A DNA stretch of 64,000 nt from Roseovarius amoyensis (GCF_003260265.1 NZ_QITQ01000002.1:186001-250000), one strand, 5' to 3'; positions 35,820 through 45,692 are shown, counted from the stretch's first letter. The notes: generated from the sequence alone by a model not told the origin. Numbers and translations: made by a program.

Positions 35820-36964
35820 GCCGCCGCCCCCTGGTCCATCAGCCCGGGGTTGAGGATGCCGCGCGGGTCAAAACGTTGCTTCAACCCATCTTGCAGCGCC
35901 GCCACGGCGGGGGCGAGCGGCTGAAACGCGCCGCCAGACCTGTCGCCACGGATCAGTGTTGCATGTCCACCGGCCCTGGCCACCGCCTGCCAGATATTGC
36001 CGCCCGGCGTGCCCTTGGGCACCAGCAGCCAGACAAGGCCCCCGCCCCAGTCATAGACCGCCTCGGCGCCCTCGATCCCGGCGACGATGCCGGGCGCGTC
36101 GGTGGGCTTGAGCGACAGCCGCCAGACATCGCCCGCCCGGTCGTGAAAGGGCGCGACATCGCGGATACGCTGCCAGTCGGCGGCGGTGCGTTCGGGATCG
36201 GTCTCGACCGTGAAATCGCCATGGGGCGCCAGCAGCTTGCGCAACTCGCCGGTGCGGTAGGCGAGGGAGGCTTCGGTTCCTTCCAGCCGGATCATCGTCA
36301 CCGCGTCGCCATCCGGGCCGCGTTGCAGATGGGCCGCGCCGCTAACCTCGAAGGGCGAACCCAGCGCCCGGCACAGCGCGGCGACCGCCTGCTTGTCATC
36401 CAGCCCCGTGCAGTGCAGCGTGACAGAGGCCCGGCTGGTCGGCAGCACCTTCAGCGCCAGTTCCGTCAGCACCCCCAGCGTGCCGCAACTGCCCGCCATC
36501 AGCTTGACCAGGTCATAGCCGGTGACGTTCTTCATCACCCGCCCGCCATTGCGGATCACCTCGCCTTGCCCGTCGACCAGGCGCACGCCCAGCAGGAAGT
36601 CGCGCGCCGCGCCCACCTGGATGCGCCTGGGACCAGAGACATTGGCGGCGATCACCCCGCCGATGGTGGGTGTGCCGGTGGTGCCAAGCAGGCCGCGATG
36701 ATCCATCGGTTCAAACGCCAGCCTCTGGCCCTCGGTCGCCAGAGTGGTCTCGACCTCGGCCAGTGGAGTGCCCGCACGCACCACGAGTGTCAGCGCGCCG
36801 GGCTCATAGAGTTCGACACCGCGCAGCCCACTGACGCTGAGCTCCTGGCCATCGACGGGCCGGCCCAGCGGGCGCGTGCCTCCGCCCCGGATGCCAAGCG
36901 GCGCGCGCGCCTCTTTCACGATCCCGGCCAGTTCGGCCTCGGTTTCGGGTATGAGCACGTTCAT
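35816..36964 (-). CDS. glcE: Glycolate oxidase FAD-binding subunit GlcE
   Basis: 382 residues. FAD-PCMH-type N terminus with PLGIRGGGTRPLGRPVDG and the GTTGTPTIGGVIAANVSGPRR flavin-binding stretch, shorter than GlcD as usual for GlcE. It partners GlcD and GlcF. The start at 36964 (MNVLIPET) is 32 bases after the glcD stop, with GAGAAAGG directly upstream; longer in-frame extensions overlap glcD and lack family similarity. Confidence 0.92.
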   Translation of the reverse strand: MNVLIPETEAELAGIVKEARAPLGIRGGGTRPLGRPVDGQELSVSGLRGVELYEPGALTLVVRAGTPLAEVETTLATEGQRLAFEPMDHRGLLGTTGTPTIGGVIAANVSGPRRIQVGAARDFLLGVRLVDGQGEVIRNGGRVMKNVTGYDLVKLMAGSCGTLGVLTELALKVLPTSRASVTLHCTGLDDKQAVAALCRALGSPFEVSGAAHLQRGPDGDAVTMIRLEGTEASLAYRTGELRKLLAPHGDFTVETDPERTAADWQRIRDVAPFHDRAGDVWRLSLKPTDAPGIVAGIEGAEAVYDWGGGLVWLLVPKGTPGGNIWQAVARAGGHATLIRGDRSGGAFQPLAPAVAALQDGLKQRFDPRGILNPGLMDQGAAA

Positions 36965-36996
36965 CCTTTCTCGATGATTCCGGCGGGCCTGCGCCC

Positions 36997-38436
36997 CTAT
37001 TCGGCGGCGGTGCGGTGTGCCTGGGCCGTGGCCAGCGGGAACACCTTGGCCGGGTTGAGCAGCCACTTGGGGTCAAAGACATCCTTGACCGCCATCTGTG
37101 CCGCCAGGTCGGGAGGGGCGTACTGGTACCCCATCAAATCGCGCTTTTCGATGCCGACACCGTGTTCGCCGGTCAGGCAACCGCCGACCTCGACACACAG
37201 CTTGAGGATCTCGGCACCCAGCGCCTCGCATTTCTCCAGCTCGCCGGGGGCGTTGGCGTCATACAGGATCAGCGGGTGCATGTTGCCGTCGCCGGCGTGA
37301 AAGACATTTGCGACCTCCAGCCCGTATTCGCGGGACATCTCGCCGATGCGGCGCAGCACCTCGGGCAGGCGGCTGACGGGGATGGTGCCGTCTAGGCACA
37401 TGTAGTCGGCGATGCGCCCCATCGCGCCAAAGGCCGATTTGCGCCCCAGCCAGATCCGCGCGCTTTCCTCGTCCGAGCGGCTTTGGCGCAGTTCCACCGG
37501 GTTGTGGCGGCGGGCGATCTCGGAAATGGTTTCAAGCTGTTCGTCGATTTCGGCCTCGGAACCCTCGACCTCGACGATCAACAGCGCCTCGCAATCGGGA
37601 TAGCCGGCGCCGGAAAAATCCTCGGTGGCGCGGATGCAGGGGCGGTCCATGAATTCGATCGCCACCGGCAGCAGACCGGCGCGGATGATGTCGCTGACGC
37701 ACGCGCCGGCAACCTCGCTGCTGTCGAACCCGATCAACACCGGGCGCGCGCCCTCGGGCTTGTGCAGGATGCGCAACGTCGCCTCGGTCACGACGCCCAA
37801 CTGCCCCTCGGAGCCGCAGATCAGCCCCAGCAGGTCATAGCCCGCGGCATCCAGGTGCGCGCCGCCCAGGTCGACCACGGTGCCATCCATCTGCACCATG
37901 CGCACGCCCATCAGGTTGTTGGTGGTGACGCCGTATTTCAGGCAGTGTGCGCCGCCGGAATTCATCGCGATATTGCCCGCGATGGCGCAGGCGAGCTGGC
38001 TGGACGGGTCCGGCGCGTAAAAGAAGCCATCCTCTTCGACCGCGCCGGTCACCGACAGGTTGGTGCGCCCGGTTTGTACCCGGACAAAGCGGTTGTCATA
38101 GTCCACCTCAATCACCGCGTTCATCCGCGCAACGCCCAGAATGACGCTGTCGGCGGTGGGCAGCGCCCCCCCGGCAAGCGAGGTGCCCGCCCCGCGCGGA
38201 ACCACCGGTACGCCCAGCTCGTGGCAGACCTTCAGCGCGGCGGAAACCTCTTCGGTGGTGGTGGGCAGGACCACCGCCATTGGCGGGCACCTGTAGGCGG
38301 TCAGCGCATCGCATTCATAGGCGCGGGTTTCCGCAGGGTCGGTGATGACCGCGTCCCTTGGCAGCACGGCGTCGAGGCGCGCCACCAGTTCGGCCTTTCG
38401 CGACAGGATGGCGGGGTCGGGTGCGGGCATGTCCAT
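36997..38436 (-). CDS. glcD: Glycolate oxidase catalytic FAD subunit GlcD
   Basis: 479 residues, FAD-PCMH plus C-terminal FAD-oxidase domain. Landmarks: VVPRGAGTSLAGGALP, ACAIAGNIAMNSGGAHCLKYG, and the catalytic-domain ANVFHAGDGNMHPLILYD and GGCLTGEHGVGIEKR. It oxidises glycolate (or D-lactate) to glyoxylate. Start at 38436 follows AAGGAA by 9 bases. The promoter contains a TTGGT/ACCAA palindrome, suggesting GntR/GlcC-type control, but no regulator gene is near. Confidence 0.93.
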   Translation of the reverse strand: MDMPAPDPAILSRKAELVARLDAVLPRDAVITDPAETRAYECDALTAYRCPPMAVVLPTTTEEVSAALKVCHELGVPVVPRGAGTSLAGGALPTADSVILGVARMNAVIEVDYDNRFVRVQTGRTNLSVTGAVEEDGFFYAPDPSSQLACAIAGNIAMNSGGAHCLKYGVTTNNLMGVRMVQMDGTVVDLGGAHLDAAGYDLLGLICGSEGQLGVVTEATLRILHKPEGARPVLIGFDSSEVAGACVSDIIRAGLLPVAIEFMDRPCIRATEDFSGAGYPDCEALLIVEVEGSEAEIDEQLETISEIARRHNPVELRQSRSDEESARIWLGRKSAFGAMGRIADYMCLDGTIPVSRLPEVLRRIGEMSREYGLEVANVFHAGDGNMHPLILYDANAPGELEKCEALGAEILKLCVEVGGCLTGEHGVGIEKRDLMGYQYAPPDLAAQMAVKDVFDPKWLLNPAKVFPLATAQAHRTAAE

Positions 38437-38450
38437 GTGCGTGTTCCTTA

Positions 38451-38473
38451 ATTGGTAAATTAATATAACCAAT
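38451..38473 (-). promoter_or_regulatory. Operator-like palindrome over the glcD promoter
   Basis: ATTGGT, 11-base AT-rich spacer, ACCAAT, just upstream of the glcD ribosome site. On the minus strand the spacer includes a TATATT -10-like hexamer, so binding would block transcription. Half sites resemble those of GntR-family regulators of glycolate genes (GlcC). Confidence 0.55.
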
Positions 38474-38573
38474 CTCAATGTTCAGCAAGCCGGTACATCG
38501 TGCCACAGGTTTGCGAGGCATGCACACACAGACGTGACCCCCTGCAACAGGGATTTGCCCCTAATGTGCGGCC

Positions 38574-38933
38574 ATGCACCTGATTCTTCTTACCGCCCTG
38601 ACCGTCCTGCTTGCCATACCCGCCCTTGCCGACGCGCCCGAGGTCGTGCGCGTTAAAACGCAAAAGGCCGGCATGGTTTGGAATTTTCGCGTCACGATTT
38701 TGCACCCCGATACCGGCTGGGACCATTACGCTGACGGGTGGGAAGTGCTCGACACCCAGGGTCAGCGGCTGGGGTATCGTGAACTGATGCACCCGCATGT
38801 GGACGAACAGCCATTTACCCGCTCGCTGAGCGGCGTCGCCATCCCTGACGGCACGCATGAGGTCATGATCCGTACCCGCTGTTCGCGCGATGGCTGGTCG
38901 GATGCGCTGGTGCGGGTCGAACTGAAGCGCTGA
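38574..38933 (+). CDS. Small secreted protein of unknown function
   Basis: 119 residues with a signal peptide (MHLILLTALTVLLAIPALA, cleavage near 19), so mature periplasmic protein of about 100 residues. It looks like a beta-sandwich: WNFRVTILHPDTGWDHYADGWEVLDTQG and RVELKR at the C terminus. A single Cys. I do not recognise the family. It is divergent from glcD and convergent with the DUF4159 operon's last gene, eight bases away. Confidence 0.75.
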   Translation: MHLILLTALTVLLAIPALADAPEVVRVKTQKAGMVWNFRVTILHPDTGWDHYADGWEVLDTQGQRLGYRELMHPHVDEQPFTRSLSGVAIPDGTHEVMIRTRCSRDGWSDALVRVELKR

Positions 38934-38941
38934 GCCGCCCC

Positions 38942-40993
38942 TTACCGCCGCCCTTCGCGCAGCCAGCCGCCCAAAATCAATGCCAAGGCCAGCAGCAGCG
39001 TCAGCCATGCCGGCAACAGCGGCAGCTGCATGACGCCGCGCGTTTCATACGCGCCGCGCGGGGTGATCCCGATCCAGCCGCGCCCGGCCGCCGGTCGGCC
39101 CGAACGGACCTCGCGGATGCGGGGCAGCCCGTCGGCCAGCGCCATCGCGCCGCCGCCCGTGGCCGCGATTGTCCCAGCCAGCGGCCCTTCGCTGGCGATA
39201 GTCTGTTCGAACTCGACGGGGGCCGAGGGCCCCAGCCCGATCACCGCGCTCTGGTCGTCGTTCGTCAGCCGGTAAAGCCCGATCTCGGGGCCGTCGAAAA
39301 GCGCCTCGAAACGCCCCGGCGACACCTCGTCCAGTTCCAGTTCAAAGACCTCGCCGGATGGCGTCTCAACCGTCACCGGGCCAACGCCTTCGGTCAGCGA
39401 ACGGCGGATGATGCGCATCTGCTGGCCTGCGGCCTCGGCCCACAGCGCCTCTTCCTCCAGCTCGGGTTCCTGCATGCTCCAATGCGCAAGGCGGCGCAGC
39501 AGTTCCAGTTGCGGGCCGCCGCCCTCGAACCCGCGATGCCACAGCCAGGCGTGATCCGAGGCCAGCAGCGCAATCCGCCCCTCGCCCACCCGGTCGAGCA
39601 CCAGCAGCGGGCTGTCGTCAGCGCCGGTCATCACCACGTCGCCGGTGGCATCGGCCAGTTCGATCTGGCGCATCCAGCGGCCCCATTCGGTGCCACCCTG
39701 CGGTGTGTCCAGCCCGGCCGTGACCGGGTGGCGGGCACCCAGGTCCGTGACCTCGGGGCGAAAACGGCGTTCGATCACCCGCGCTGTCGGCCGGGCCGGC
39801 ACGACCGCCTCCAGCGGGCCGCGATAGATGCTTTCGGCGCCGGCGAAATCGGGCCCCGCCACCAGCAGCACCGCGCCGCCCTGTTCGACATACTGGCGCA
39901 CATTGTCGAGATAGATCGCCGGCAGGATGCCGCGCCGCTTGTAGCGGTCAAAGATGATCAGGTCGAAATCGTCGATCTTTTCCAGGAACAGCTCTCGCGT
40001 GGGAAAGGCGATCAGCGACAGTTCTTGCACCGGCACGCCGTCCTGTTTCTCGGGCGGGCGCAGAATGGTGAAATGCACCAGATCGACCGAGGCATCGGAT
40101 TTCAGCAGGTTGCGCCAGGTGCGCGTGCCTGGGTTGGGCTCGCCCGAAACCAGCAGCACGCTGAGCCGGTCGCGCACGCCGTTGATCTGCACCAGCGCGG
40201 TGTTGTTGCGGTCGGTCAGTTCGCCCTCGGCCGGCGGGGTCGAGAACTGCAACACGTTGCGCCCGCCATGGGGCAGCTTGAGCGGCAGGTCAATGTCACG
40301 CCCGACCGGCACCTGAAAGCGCTGCGGCTCTTCGCCATCGACCGAGACATCGACCGGCACGGTGATCACGTCGCCGGGGGCGGCGCCGTCATCGTCGATG
40401 CGCAGTTTCATGACGATCTCTTCGCCCAGGATGCCGAATGCCGGCGCCCCGGTGATGGTCAGCTTGCGGTCCCAGTCGGTGGGCTGGCCGGTGTGCAGCA
40501 GGTGCAGCGGCGCGGGCATGTCGGGCGCGCGGTCGATGTCGTGAACGCGCCCGTCCGACAGCAGGATCACCCCGGCGATGTGACCCGACGGTTCGCGGGC
40601 CAGCGCCTCGGACAGGGCCGACATCAGGCGGGTGCCGGTGTTGTCTTCGCCGTCGGGCACGGCGATGCGGCGGACCTCGGTGTTGTCGCGCGCCTCCAGC
40701 CGCCTTGACAGGGCTTCGGCGGCTTCTCTTGTTGCGCCGGCGCGCTCGGCCAGTTGCTGGCTGGCGCTTTCATCCTCGACCAGCAGCACGATGTCGGACA
40801 GCGGATCGCGTTCCTCGCGCTGGTAGACCGGGCCGCAGAGCGCCGCGATCACCAGCATCAATGCCAGCCCCCGCAGCGCCCAGCCCGACAGCCCGCGCCA
40901 CAGCGCCAGCGTAACGCCTGCCAGCACCATGCCGGCCAGTACCGCGATCAGCCACCAGGGCAGCAGCGGGTCGAATACCACCGCGCCGGTCAT
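38942..40993 (-). CDS. Large membrane protein of the MoxR/DUF4159 operon (VWA- and GATase-like regions)
   Basis: 683 residues. Two N-terminal membrane helices (about 10-55), a von Willebrand-like beginning (SDIVLLVEDESASQQ), bacterial Ig-like segments, a glutamine-amidotransferase-like middle part around VEQGGAVLLVAGPDFAGAESIY, and one C-terminal helix. No catalytic residues can be assigned. Last gene of a four-gene operon; its start overlaps the DUF4159 stop by four bases. Likely periplasm-exposed and part of the complex driven by MoxR. Confidence 0.8.
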   Translation of the reverse strand: MTGAVVFDPLLPWWLIAVLAGMVLAGVTLALWRGLSGWALRGLALMLVIAALCGPVYQREERDPLSDIVLLVEDESASQQLAERAGATREAAEALSRRLEARDNTEVRRIAVPDGEDNTGTRLMSALSEALAREPSGHIAGVILLSDGRVHDIDRAPDMPAPLHLLHTGQPTDWDRKLTITGAPAFGILGEEIVMKLRIDDDGAAPGDVITVPVDVSVDGEEPQRFQVPVGRDIDLPLKLPHGGRNVLQFSTPPAEGELTDRNNTALVQINGVRDRLSVLLVSGEPNPGTRTWRNLLKSDASVDLVHFTILRPPEKQDGVPVQELSLIAFPTRELFLEKIDDFDLIIFDRYKRRGILPAIYLDNVRQYVEQGGAVLLVAGPDFAGAESIYRGPLEAVVPARPTARVIERRFRPEVTDLGARHPVTAGLDTPQGGTEWGRWMRQIELADATGDVVMTGADDSPLLVLDRVGEGRIALLASDHAWLWHRGFEGGGPQLELLRRLAHWSMQEPELEEEALWAEAAGQQMRIIRRSLTEGVGPVTVETPSGEVFELELDEVSPGRFEALFDGPEIGLYRLTNDDQSAVIGLGPSAPVEFEQTIASEGPLAGTIAATGGGAMALADGLPRIREVRSGRPAAGRGWIGITPRGAYETRGVMQLPLLPAWLTLLLALALILGGWLREGRR

Positions 40994-43740
40994 TGGCCGA
41001 GCCTGTCAAGCAGGGCCGGCACGTGCACCTGGTCGGATTTGTAGTTGCCGGTCAGCACATGCATCACCAGGTTGACGCCAAAACGATAGGCCATCTCGCG
41101 CTGGCGTTCTCCGGCATAGCCGCGGCCCACCGGGTAGATCGGGTTGCCGGCCTCGTTGATCGCCCAGGCCGTCGCCCAGTCGTTGCCGCCGATCAGCACC
41201 GGGGTGACGTTGTCGTTGAGGTTGCGAAACGGCATCCCTTCGACCCGTTCGGCATCCGGCGGCGCGGCCTCGACCCAGACCTGGCGGCCGGCATAACGGC
41301 CGGGAAAGTCCTGCAACAGATAGAAGGTGCGGGTCAGAACATGGTCTGCCGGCACCGGTTCCAGCGGCGGAATGTCGAGCGGGCGCGCCAGGCGCTGCAG
41401 TTTTTGCCCGTTGGGCGAGGCCGCGCCGAACCCGGCGATGTCGGCGTCGCGGGTGTCGAACAGGATCAGCCCGCCGGTACGCAGATAGGCGTTAAGCCTT
41501 GCATAGGCCTCGGCCGAGGGGATTGGCTGTTCCGGCGTCACCGGCCAGTAGAGCAGGGGATAGACCGACAGCTCGTCGGTTTCCAGGTCGACGCCGGCGG
41601 GTTCGGCCGGTTCGACCGAGGTGCGGAAATGCAACGTATCGCCCAGCCCGCGCAGGCCGGCATGGGCGGTTTCGTCAACGCGCCTGTTGCCGGTCAGCAC
41701 ATGGGCCAGCGTCACCTCTGACGCGGCGGCCAGTGCCTTGTCGATTTCCTGGGCATCGACCGGCTGCGGCAGGGCCAGCAACGCCGCCAGCACCAGTGCC
41801 GCCGCACGCGTCGGCCACAGCCGCCCCGACAGGGCCAGGGTGGCGGCGATGTCGGCGCAAAGAAGCAGCAGCGCCGCCGCCAGCAGCCACCCGCCCAGCG
41901 GCGTCTGCGCAGGTTTTTCCAGCCCGGTCACTGTCATGCTAGCGGGCCACGCGACCGGCGCCAGCACCTTGCCGGGGGTCATCACGTTCAGCGCCAGCCG
42001 CCTGTCCGGACCCTCGTACAGCCCTGGCCGCAAGCCTGGCCCGACCGGCCCCGTAACCAGCGCCGCGCCATCAACACCGGGCAGGGTGCCGGCATCGGCC
42101 TGGTCGCCCGACGCGTCCAGCACCTGCACCGGCTGCCAGGTGGTGCCCTCGACCTGCGCCAGGTCGGGCAGTGCCACCGTCGAAGAGACGGCAAGCCGTT
42201 CAAGCATCTGCACGAAGAGGCCCGACAGCGGCAGGGTGGACCATTCGGCATTGGCGGTGACATGGAACAGCACGACCTGCCCGGTGCCGATGCGCTTGCG
42301 CGTCACCAGCGGCGTGCCGTCGGAAAGCTGGGCGATGACCCGGTCGGCCAGCGTCGGGTCGGGCTGGGCCATGACCTGGGCCGAGACCGTGACATCGCCG
42401 GGGATATCGAGGCCGAAGAACGGGCTTTGCTCGGGGAAGGGCGCCAGCGATTTGGGCTCGCCCCAGCTCATCGTGCCGCCGACGCTGCGGCCGCCCGCGC
42501 GCAGGCGCACCGGCATCAACGGCGCCTCTTCGCTGCGCGACACATCGCTTGCCGCCAGCCGCGGCCCGGCAAAGCGTACCAGCAGGCCGCCGGCCTCGGC
42601 CCATTCCAGCAGACCGGCCTGTTCGGCCCCCGACAGCGTTGCCACGTCGGCCAGCACGATCACGTCGGGGTTGGCTGGCAGGATGTCGGTCAGCGCCGCG
42701 TCCAGCAGGTCGGCTGTCGGTTCCAACGCGCGTTCGAGGTAATGCAGTTGCGACAGCAGTTCGAGCCCTTCGCGGTCCTCGCGCCCGGCGATCAGCGCTA
42801 CCTCGCGCCGGCGCAGGCTGTCGTCGGTCAGGCTTACCGCGCCGGCGTGGTGCTGGCCGGCGATCTCAAGGCGCGACAGGCGCGCGCGCAGCTCGGCGGG
42901 CAGCGACAGCGCGCCCTGTGCCTCGGTTTCATCCTGCGCAAAGGTCAGCGGCAGGGTTGCCAGCACACGCGGCGTGCCCGACGGGTCTCGGCCATGCGCC
43001 TCGACGGTGATTTCACGTTCCGTGCCGGGGCGGGCGCGCAGCGCGGTCACCTCGACCGCGCCGTCATTGATGCGCGCGGGCCGCAGGCCAAGGATGGGTG
43101 CGGGGCTTTCATGCACGGTGACCGGTCCGCGCGCCCTGAGTGCCGTCAGCAGCGTCTCGCGCCCTTCGCGGTTTAGCCCGTCCGACAGCCAGCGGGTTTC
43201 GAACGTGCCCTCGCCTAGCATGTCAGCGGCCCGGACCATCGCGTCGGGCGCGGGCTCCCACGGCAGGGGGGCCGCACCCGACAGCAGCCCGCGCCAGGCA
43301 TCGGCGGCGCGAAAAACCGGCGGTTCGGGATCGGTCAGGCGCATCAGCGCCACAGGCCGCGCCGCGCGTGCGGCATCGTCCAGCAGCGTTTCGATCAGTG
43401 CCTGCCGTGTCGGCCAGTCGCGGGCCGAGGCCCATGACCCGTCCAGCACGATCAGCATCGGCCCGCTGGCAGCCGCCTCATCCTGCTGGGGTTTCAGCAC
43501 CGGCCCGGCCAGCCCGACGATCAGCGCCGCCACCGCCAGCATCCGCATCAGAAGCAGCCACCAGGGCGTGCGGTCGGTGACCGAATCGTCGTCCCTCAGC
43601 CCCAGCAGTAGCGCCACGCCGGGGAACCGCCGCCGCACCGGCGCCGGCGGCACCGCGCGCAGCAGCAGCCACAGCACCGGCAGCGCCGCCAGCGCCAGCA
43701 GCAGCCAGGGCGCGGTAAAGCCGATGGCGCCGAGGGTCAT
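40990..43740 (-). CDS. BatA-type N-terminal, DUF4159-containing membrane protein
   Basis: 916 residues. N-terminal aerotolerance-regulator-type (BatA) region with two helices and a VWA-like stretch MLIVLDGSWAS; glutamine-amidotransferase-like middle; two more membrane helices near 640-700; then the C-terminal DUF4159 domain (about 710-910), with YWPVTPEQPIPS and GGLILFDTRDADI. The start at 43740 is set by overlap with the DUF58 stop; an earlier start lacks family sequence. Function unknown; gene partners suggest envelope stress or maturation role. Confidence 0.85.
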   Translation of the reverse strand: MTLGAIGFTAPWLLLALAALPVLWLLLRAVPPAPVRRRFPGVALLLGLRDDDSVTDRTPWWLLLMRMLAVAALIVGLAGPVLKPQQDEAAASGPMLIVLDGSWASARDWPTRQALIETLLDDAARAARPVALMRLTDPEPPVFRAADAWRGLLSGAAPLPWEPAPDAMVRAADMLGEGTFETRWLSDGLNREGRETLLTALRARGPVTVHESPAPILGLRPARINDGAVEVTALRARPGTEREITVEAHGRDPSGTPRVLATLPLTFAQDETEAQGALSLPAELRARLSRLEIAGQHHAGAVSLTDDSLRRREVALIAGREDREGLELLSQLHYLERALEPTADLLDAALTDILPANPDVIVLADVATLSGAEQAGLLEWAEAGGLLVRFAGPRLAASDVSRSEEAPLMPVRLRAGGRSVGGTMSWGEPKSLAPFPEQSPFFGLDIPGDVTVSAQVMAQPDPTLADRVIAQLSDGTPLVTRKRIGTGQVVLFHVTANAEWSTLPLSGLFVQMLERLAVSSTVALPDLAQVEGTTWQPVQVLDASGDQADAGTLPGVDGAALVTGPVGPGLRPGLYEGPDRRLALNVMTPGKVLAPVAWPASMTVTGLEKPAQTPLGGWLLAAALLLLCADIAATLALSGRLWPTRAAALVLAALLALPQPVDAQEIDKALAAASEVTLAHVLTGNRRVDETAHAGLRGLGDTLHFRTSVEPAEPAGVDLETDELSVYPLLYWPVTPEQPIPSAEAYARLNAYLRTGGLILFDTRDADIAGFGAASPNGQKLQRLARPLDIPPLEPVPADHVLTRTFYLLQDFPGRYAGRQVWVEAAPPDAERVEGMPFRNLNDNVTPVLIGGNDWATAWAINEAGNPIYPVGRGYAGERQREMAYRFGVNLVMHVLTGNYKSDQVHVPALLDRLGQ

Positions 43741-44633
43741 CGCGCGCCCCCGGTTCCGGCCTCGAACGCACGGTAGAGCCACAACAGCGCCGATTGCGCG
43801 CTGTCAGAGGTATGATGCAGCCCGTATTGCCAGCCGGTGCCGGTGCAAAGCGTGCGCAGTTCGGCCTTTCGCGCCGCCAGCCGCGCCTGATAGCGGTCGC
43901 GCAGTTCCGACGCCTTCAGCGTCTCATGGCGCAGCGTGCCGCCCATGCTTTCGAATATGGTCCGCCCGCGATAGGGAAACGCCTCTTCCGCCGGGTCGAG
44001 CACCTGCAACAGGATGCCCTGCACACCGCGATCTGCGGCGGCGGTCAGCGCTGTGCGCACGGCGTCGATGTCGCCCAAGAAATCCGAAACGAACAGTGCC
44101 CGGCCATGGGCGGCAATGCCGGTGCTTTGCGGGTGCCCGAAATCGATGTCGCTGTCATGGGTCAGCGCCTCTGCCAGCCGCATCATCTGGGCGTTGCCGC
44201 GACGGGGCGGCAGATCGGTGCCGGCAAGGCCGACCCGTTCGCCCGCGCGGTTGAGCAGGATCGCCACCGCCAGCGCCAGCAGGCGGGCGCGGTCGGCCTT
44301 TGGCGGCAGGGCTTTGTCGGACGCAAACCGCATGGCGGCAGAGTTGTCGACCCAGATCGCCACGCTTTGCGCGATCTGCCATTCGCGCTGGCGCACGAAC
44401 TGGCTGTCGGATCGGGCAGAGCGGCGCCAGTCGATATGGCGGCGTTCGTCCCCGGCCTGAACCGGGCGGTATTGCCAGAAATCGTCGCCCATCCCAGCGC
44501 GCCGCCGGCCGTGTTCGCCCAGCAGGACGGTCCCGGCAAGGTGTTCCGCCCGGGCCAGCAGCGCCGGCAGGCGGGCGGCCTCGGCCTCGGCCCGGGATCG
44601 CAACGAGGCGCTAAGGGGGGCGGCGTGGTTCAC
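43737..44633 (-). CDS. DUF58 domain protein
   Basis: 298 residues. DUF58 signature is clear: GRRRAGMGDDFWQYRPVQAGDERRHIDWRRSAR, followed by a VWA-like domain (VAIWVDNSAAMRF, RALFVSDFLGD). These proteins work with MoxR AAA ATPases. It is coupled to both neighbours by 4-base overlaps. Confidence 0.92.
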   Translation of the reverse strand: MNHAAPLSASLRSRAEAEAARLPALLARAEHLAGTVLLGEHGRRRAGMGDDFWQYRPVQAGDERRHIDWRRSARSDSQFVRQREWQIAQSVAIWVDNSAAMRFASDKALPPKADRARLLALAVAILLNRAGERVGLAGTDLPPRRGNAQMMRLAEALTHDSDIDFGHPQSTGIAAHGRALFVSDFLGDIDAVRTALTAAADRGVQGILLQVLDPAEEAFPYRGRTIFESMGGTLRHETLKASELRDRYQARLAARKAELRTLCTGTGWQYGLHHTSDSAQSALLWLYRAFEAGTGGAR

Positions 44634-45637
44634 GCCGCCGCCTCGGCCCGCGTGACCTGTGCGGTGGTGTCGGCGATCAGCCGCTCAAGGCTTTCGCCGC
44701 TGGCGCGCGCGGCAAAGTTCAGCGCCATGCGGTGGCTCAGCACCGGGCGCGCCATCGCCGCGACGTCATCGGCGTCGGGGGCCAGCCGCCCGCCCAAAAG
44801 GGCGCGCGCGCGCACCGTCAGCATCAGCGCCTGCGCCGCACGGGGCCCCGGGCCCCAGGACACCGCCTCGCGCACCGCCGCTGTGGCGGCCGGCTCTTTG
44901 GGGCGGAAAGCGCGCACCAGGTCGAGGATCATCTCCATTACGCTTTCGCCCACCGGCATCCGCCGCAGCAGCGCCTGCGCCGCCAGCAGTTCTTCGGCGG
45001 TAAAGACCTGGTGCGCGGTGTCCTCTTCGGCGCCGGTGGTGGCCAGCAGGATCGCGCGTTCGGTGTCGCGATCGGGATAGTCCACGTCGATGCGAACCAG
45101 GAAGCGGTCAAGCTGTGCCTCGGGCAGGGGGTAGGTGCCTTCCTGCTCGATCGGGTTCTGGGTCGCCAGAACGTGAAAGGGCGGCGCCAGCGGCCGGTCC
45201 TGCCCGGCGACGGTGACCTGGCGTTCCTGCATCGCCTGCAGCAGCGCCGACTGGGTGCGCGGGCTAGCGCGGTTGATCTCGTCCGCCATCAGCAACTGGC
45301 AGAAAATCGGGCCGGGAATGAACTTGAAACCCCTGCTGCCATCGGCGCCGGTTTCCAGCACCTCGGACCCAAGGATGTCGGCCGGCATCAGGTCGGGTGT
45401 GAACTGGATGCGCTGGCCGTTCAGCCCCATTACCGTCGACAGGGTTTCGACCAGCCGGGTCTTGCCCAGCCCCGGCAGCCCGATCAACAGCCCGTGCCCG
45501 CCGCACAGCAGCGCGGTCAGCGCAAGGTCGACGACCTGCTCCTGCCCGATGAAGCGACGGGTGATCGAAGCGCGCGCGGCGGCAAGCTTTTGCTCCAGCG
45601 CGTCGATCTCTTGCAGCAGTTCGTCCGTATCGGACAT
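44630..45637 (-). CDS. MoxR-family AAA+ ATPase
   Basis: 335 residues. Walker A GLPGLGKT at 53-60, Walker B LLMADEINRASPRTQSALL, sensor-1 ATQNPIEQEG. MoxR proteins are chaperone-like ATPases that act on VWA-domain partners. First gene of the operon; GGGAG precedes ATG. Divergent from the DUF1285 gene across a palindromic promoter. Confidence 0.93.
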   Translation of the reverse strand: MSDTDELLQEIDALEQKLAAARASITRRFIGQEQVVDLALTALLCGGHGLLIGLPGLGKTRLVETLSTVMGLNGQRIQFTPDLMPADILGSEVLETGADGSRGFKFIPGPIFCQLLMADEINRASPRTQSALLQAMQERQVTVAGQDRPLAPPFHVLATQNPIEQEGTYPLPEAQLDRFLVRIDVDYPDRDTERAILLATTGAEEDTAHQVFTAEELLAAQALLRRMPVGESVMEMILDLVRAFRPKEPAATAAVREAVSWGPGPRAAQALMLTVRARALLGGRLAPDADDVAAMARPVLSHRMALNFAARASGESLERLIADTTAQVTRAEAAA

Positions 45638-45661
45638 GGTGGGACTCCCTTGACTTTCCTA

Positions 45662-45679
45662 TATACTCTCAAGTGTATA
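45662..45679. promoter_or_regulatory. Palindrome in moxR/DUF1285 divergent promoter
   Basis: TATAC, 8-base spacer, GTATA, in a 55-base gap between two divergent starts. Each half looks like part of a -10 hexamer (TATACT, TATAGC), so the symmetry may be two back-to-back promoters or an operator. Confidence 0.45.
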
Positions 45680-45692
45680 GCGCGGCGCGTAA

